A stretch of 37,076 nucleotides of DNA from Microcaldota archaeon (GTDB lineage: Archaea > Micrarchaeota > Micrarchaeia > Micrarchaeales > CABMGC01). The DNA is taken from assembly GCA_023270015.1 (NCBI GenBank), contig JAGDXZ010000053.1, forward strand, positions 1 to 37,076, read 5' to 3'. The position numbers were made by a program, and so were the translations under genes. Of the stretch, positions 35,578 to 37,076 are shown piece after piece; the first letter of the stretch is position 1, and every line of letters begins with the position of its first letter. The notes under the pieces were generated by a model. The model worked only from the letters and a program-made list of their open reading frames with translations, did no database searches and had not been told where the DNA came from.

Positions 35578-36080
35578 TACAACTCATCCAGTTGATAACT
35601 TATCAGCTCATCGCAAGAAGGACCTATAACAAATCTTGCCCTGAATTTTTTCCTAGAAAGTACAAGCGGCAAGATAAGTGCTTCACACTTGCTTATGTGC
35701 TTATTTGCTTCCTCTTTTCTTACCCATTCTGCATTAGCATTGCCACTTCCTGAAAAATCGGTGCTTGAAAGCACAAACACCCTCCTTTGCACGTTGTTGG
35801 CATCTTTTGGCATAAACAGCACTTCGCCATCTAGCTGCAATGCATTAACTACAATACCCGCCTTTTCATAAATCAGCCTTGCAGCTGCCTGTTGTGGGCT
35901 TTCCCCGCTCTTTATCTCGCCTCCTATTGGCATTAGGCCTTTATCAGATTTGTAAAAGAGAAGACCCTGCGTATTGAATACGTAGCATTGAACCTCGTTT
36001 TTTATCAAGGCTCTTTCTCCTCTAAGCACCAACTTGGCTTCTTTATTCGCCTTCTGCTTAGGTTTTTCAACAACCGACAT
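35577..36080 (-). CDS. Nudix-fold protein with degenerate Nudix box
   Basis: GGEIKSGESPQQAAARLIYEKAGIVV aligns with Gx5Ex7REUxEExGU but the REUxEE core reads RLIYEK. Confidence 0.65.
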   Translation of the reverse strand: MSVVEKPKQKANKEAKLVLRGERALIKNEVQCYVFNTQGLLFYKSDKGLMPIGGEIKSGESPQQAAARLIYEKAGIVVNALQLDGEVLFMPKDANNVQRRVFVLSSTDFSGSGNANAEWVRKEEANKHISKCEALILPLVLSRKKFRARFVIGPSCDELISYQLDEL

Positions 36081-36081
36081 A

Positions 36082-37076
36082 TCAATCCTTCACAATAAAG
36101 TCTTCAAGCTTGTCCTTAAGCCTTTCCTTCTCCTTATTGTGCTTTTCCATGAATGCAAGCACCTTTTTGAGCAGGTCTTCTTTGTGCTCTTTTGCGAGTA
36201 TTGTACCGTTTCTCTCAGCTGCAAAGATTTCCTCGAGCCTTTTGTCATCGGGCTCGAAGAGGAACTTATTGTACTGGCATACGGCGCATATGTCTGGATT
36301 GCCACCGTATTTTCTTTGCAGCTCCGCGGTGGGCTGCTGGCCGGTAAAGGCGTTCATTATCTTTTTCTCTACCACTTCAGGCGGGTCTGATAAATAGATG
36401 GTCTCTTCAGGCTTGCTGGCAGACATTTTCATCCCGCCGCTTAGGCTTGGCATAAACTTCAAATGCATTATTGCAGGCTTGTAGTAACCGAGCTTTGGAA
36501 GCACATCACGCGAAAGCCTGAAGTGCACATCCTGGTCTACGCCTAGAGGAATAAGGCAAGGCACGTTCCTGCCTTCTTCTACAGATTTCAGCACTGCTGG
36601 CGCGGCCTGCATGCTTGTGTAGAATATGCTTCCTACGTTGTTGTTGTTCGTAAAACCAAATGCGTCTTTTATCATTGAGAAAGTGATGTGCTTTGCAACG
36701 CGCACTGCTATCGGGTAAAGCTTGCCCGCGTATTCTGTATCTAGAAATATCTTTGTCTTCTTCGGCTTAAATCCCAGTGCAACAATATCAAGTGCATCTT
36801 CGTATGCCAGCCTATGAGTTTCTTCAAAGGTCACGTTCCTGATGAGCGCTTTCTCCTCGTCAGGTATCTGAATGTAAACATCAACATCAAACTTCTCCTG
36901 AAGCCACTGGGATAGCATAAAAGGAAGAAGCTGTGCTATGGTCATGTGGCCAGAAGGGGCTATGCCTGTGTAGACGTAAAACTTGTTCCCCTTTTCATAC
37001 TCATCCAAAAGCCAGTTCAGGTCTCTGTGCGCAAACACAATCTGTCTTCTTATCAGGAAGTGAAGATCCCCGGCAA
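36082..37076 (-). CDS. trpS: Tryptophanyl-tRNA synthetase, eukaryotic/archaeal type (N-terminus beyond window)
   Basis: Frame stays open to the right edge upstream of the track start (AGDLHFLIRRQIV-FAHRDLN); internal FVYTGIAPSGHMTIAQLLPF, LIPLGVDQDVHFRLSRDVL, KMSASKPEETIYLSD. Confidence 0.9.
   Translation of the reverse strand, partial: AGDLHFLIRRQIVFAHRDLNWLLDEYEKGNKFYVYTGIAPSGHMTIAQLLPFMLSQWLQEKFDVDVYIQIPDEEKALIRNVTFEETHRLAYEDALDIVALGFKPKKTKIFLDTEYAGKLYPIAVRVAKHITFSMIKDAFGFTNNNNVGSIFYTSMQAAPAVLKSVEEGRNVPCLIPLGVDQDVHFRLSRDVLPKLGYYKPAIMHLKFMPSLSGGMKMSASKPEETIYLSDPPEVVEKKIMNAFTGQQPTAELQRKYGGNPDICAVCQYNKFLFEPDDKRLEEIFAAERNGTILAKEHKEDLLKKVLAFMEKHNKEKERLKDKLEDFIVKD

Noticed and set aside
1-37076. 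Integrated virus, transposon or insertion sequence
   Set aside because: No transposase, integrase, capsid or terminal inverted repeats recognised; the tRNA-Arg is intact and I saw no duplicated attachment fragment.

Overview
Archaeal chromosomal segment with a gene repertoire typical of a small-genome lineage (I suspect Micrarchaeota/DPANN; this is inference). Left part (1-11.6 kb): a cell-surface region. It has a type IV pilin-like N-terminus on a Ser/Thr-linker protein that runs off the left edge and is absent from the ORF track, an N-sequon-rich beta-helix surface protein, three GT-C-type membrane glycosyltransferase-like proteins, a PQQ-type beta-propeller, a small membrane-anchored protein that appears to start at a non-canonical AUA codon, and a UbiA-family archaeal lipid enzyme. 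Middle (11.6-23.6 kb): secreted ATPase-less Lon-type protease, EndoQ-like nuclease, endonuclease III, adenosine-specific kinase family, CBS protein, Alba, beta-CASP RNase, OB-fold SSB, HAD phosphatase abutting a tRNA-Arg(TCG), possible SecB-like protein, family B DNA polymerase, isopentenyl phosphate kinase. Right part (23.6-37 kb): duplicated-permease NitT/TauT-type ABC transporter with a detached AAA-associated domain, Lrp regulator/peroxiredoxin divergent pair, proline dehydrogenase, a GHKL ATPase fused to a C-terminal HExxH metallopeptidase-like domain, pyruvoyl arginine decarboxylase, DUF429, Bud32, Kae1, a degenerate Nudix protein, and an edge-truncated TrpRS whose HIGH signature reads TIAQ. 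The most interesting candidates are the GHKL-HExxH fusion, the TIAQ TrpRS, the apparent AUA start, the split ABC system and the surface/GT-C/propeller operon. All assignments come from reading motifs by eye; no database searches were run.
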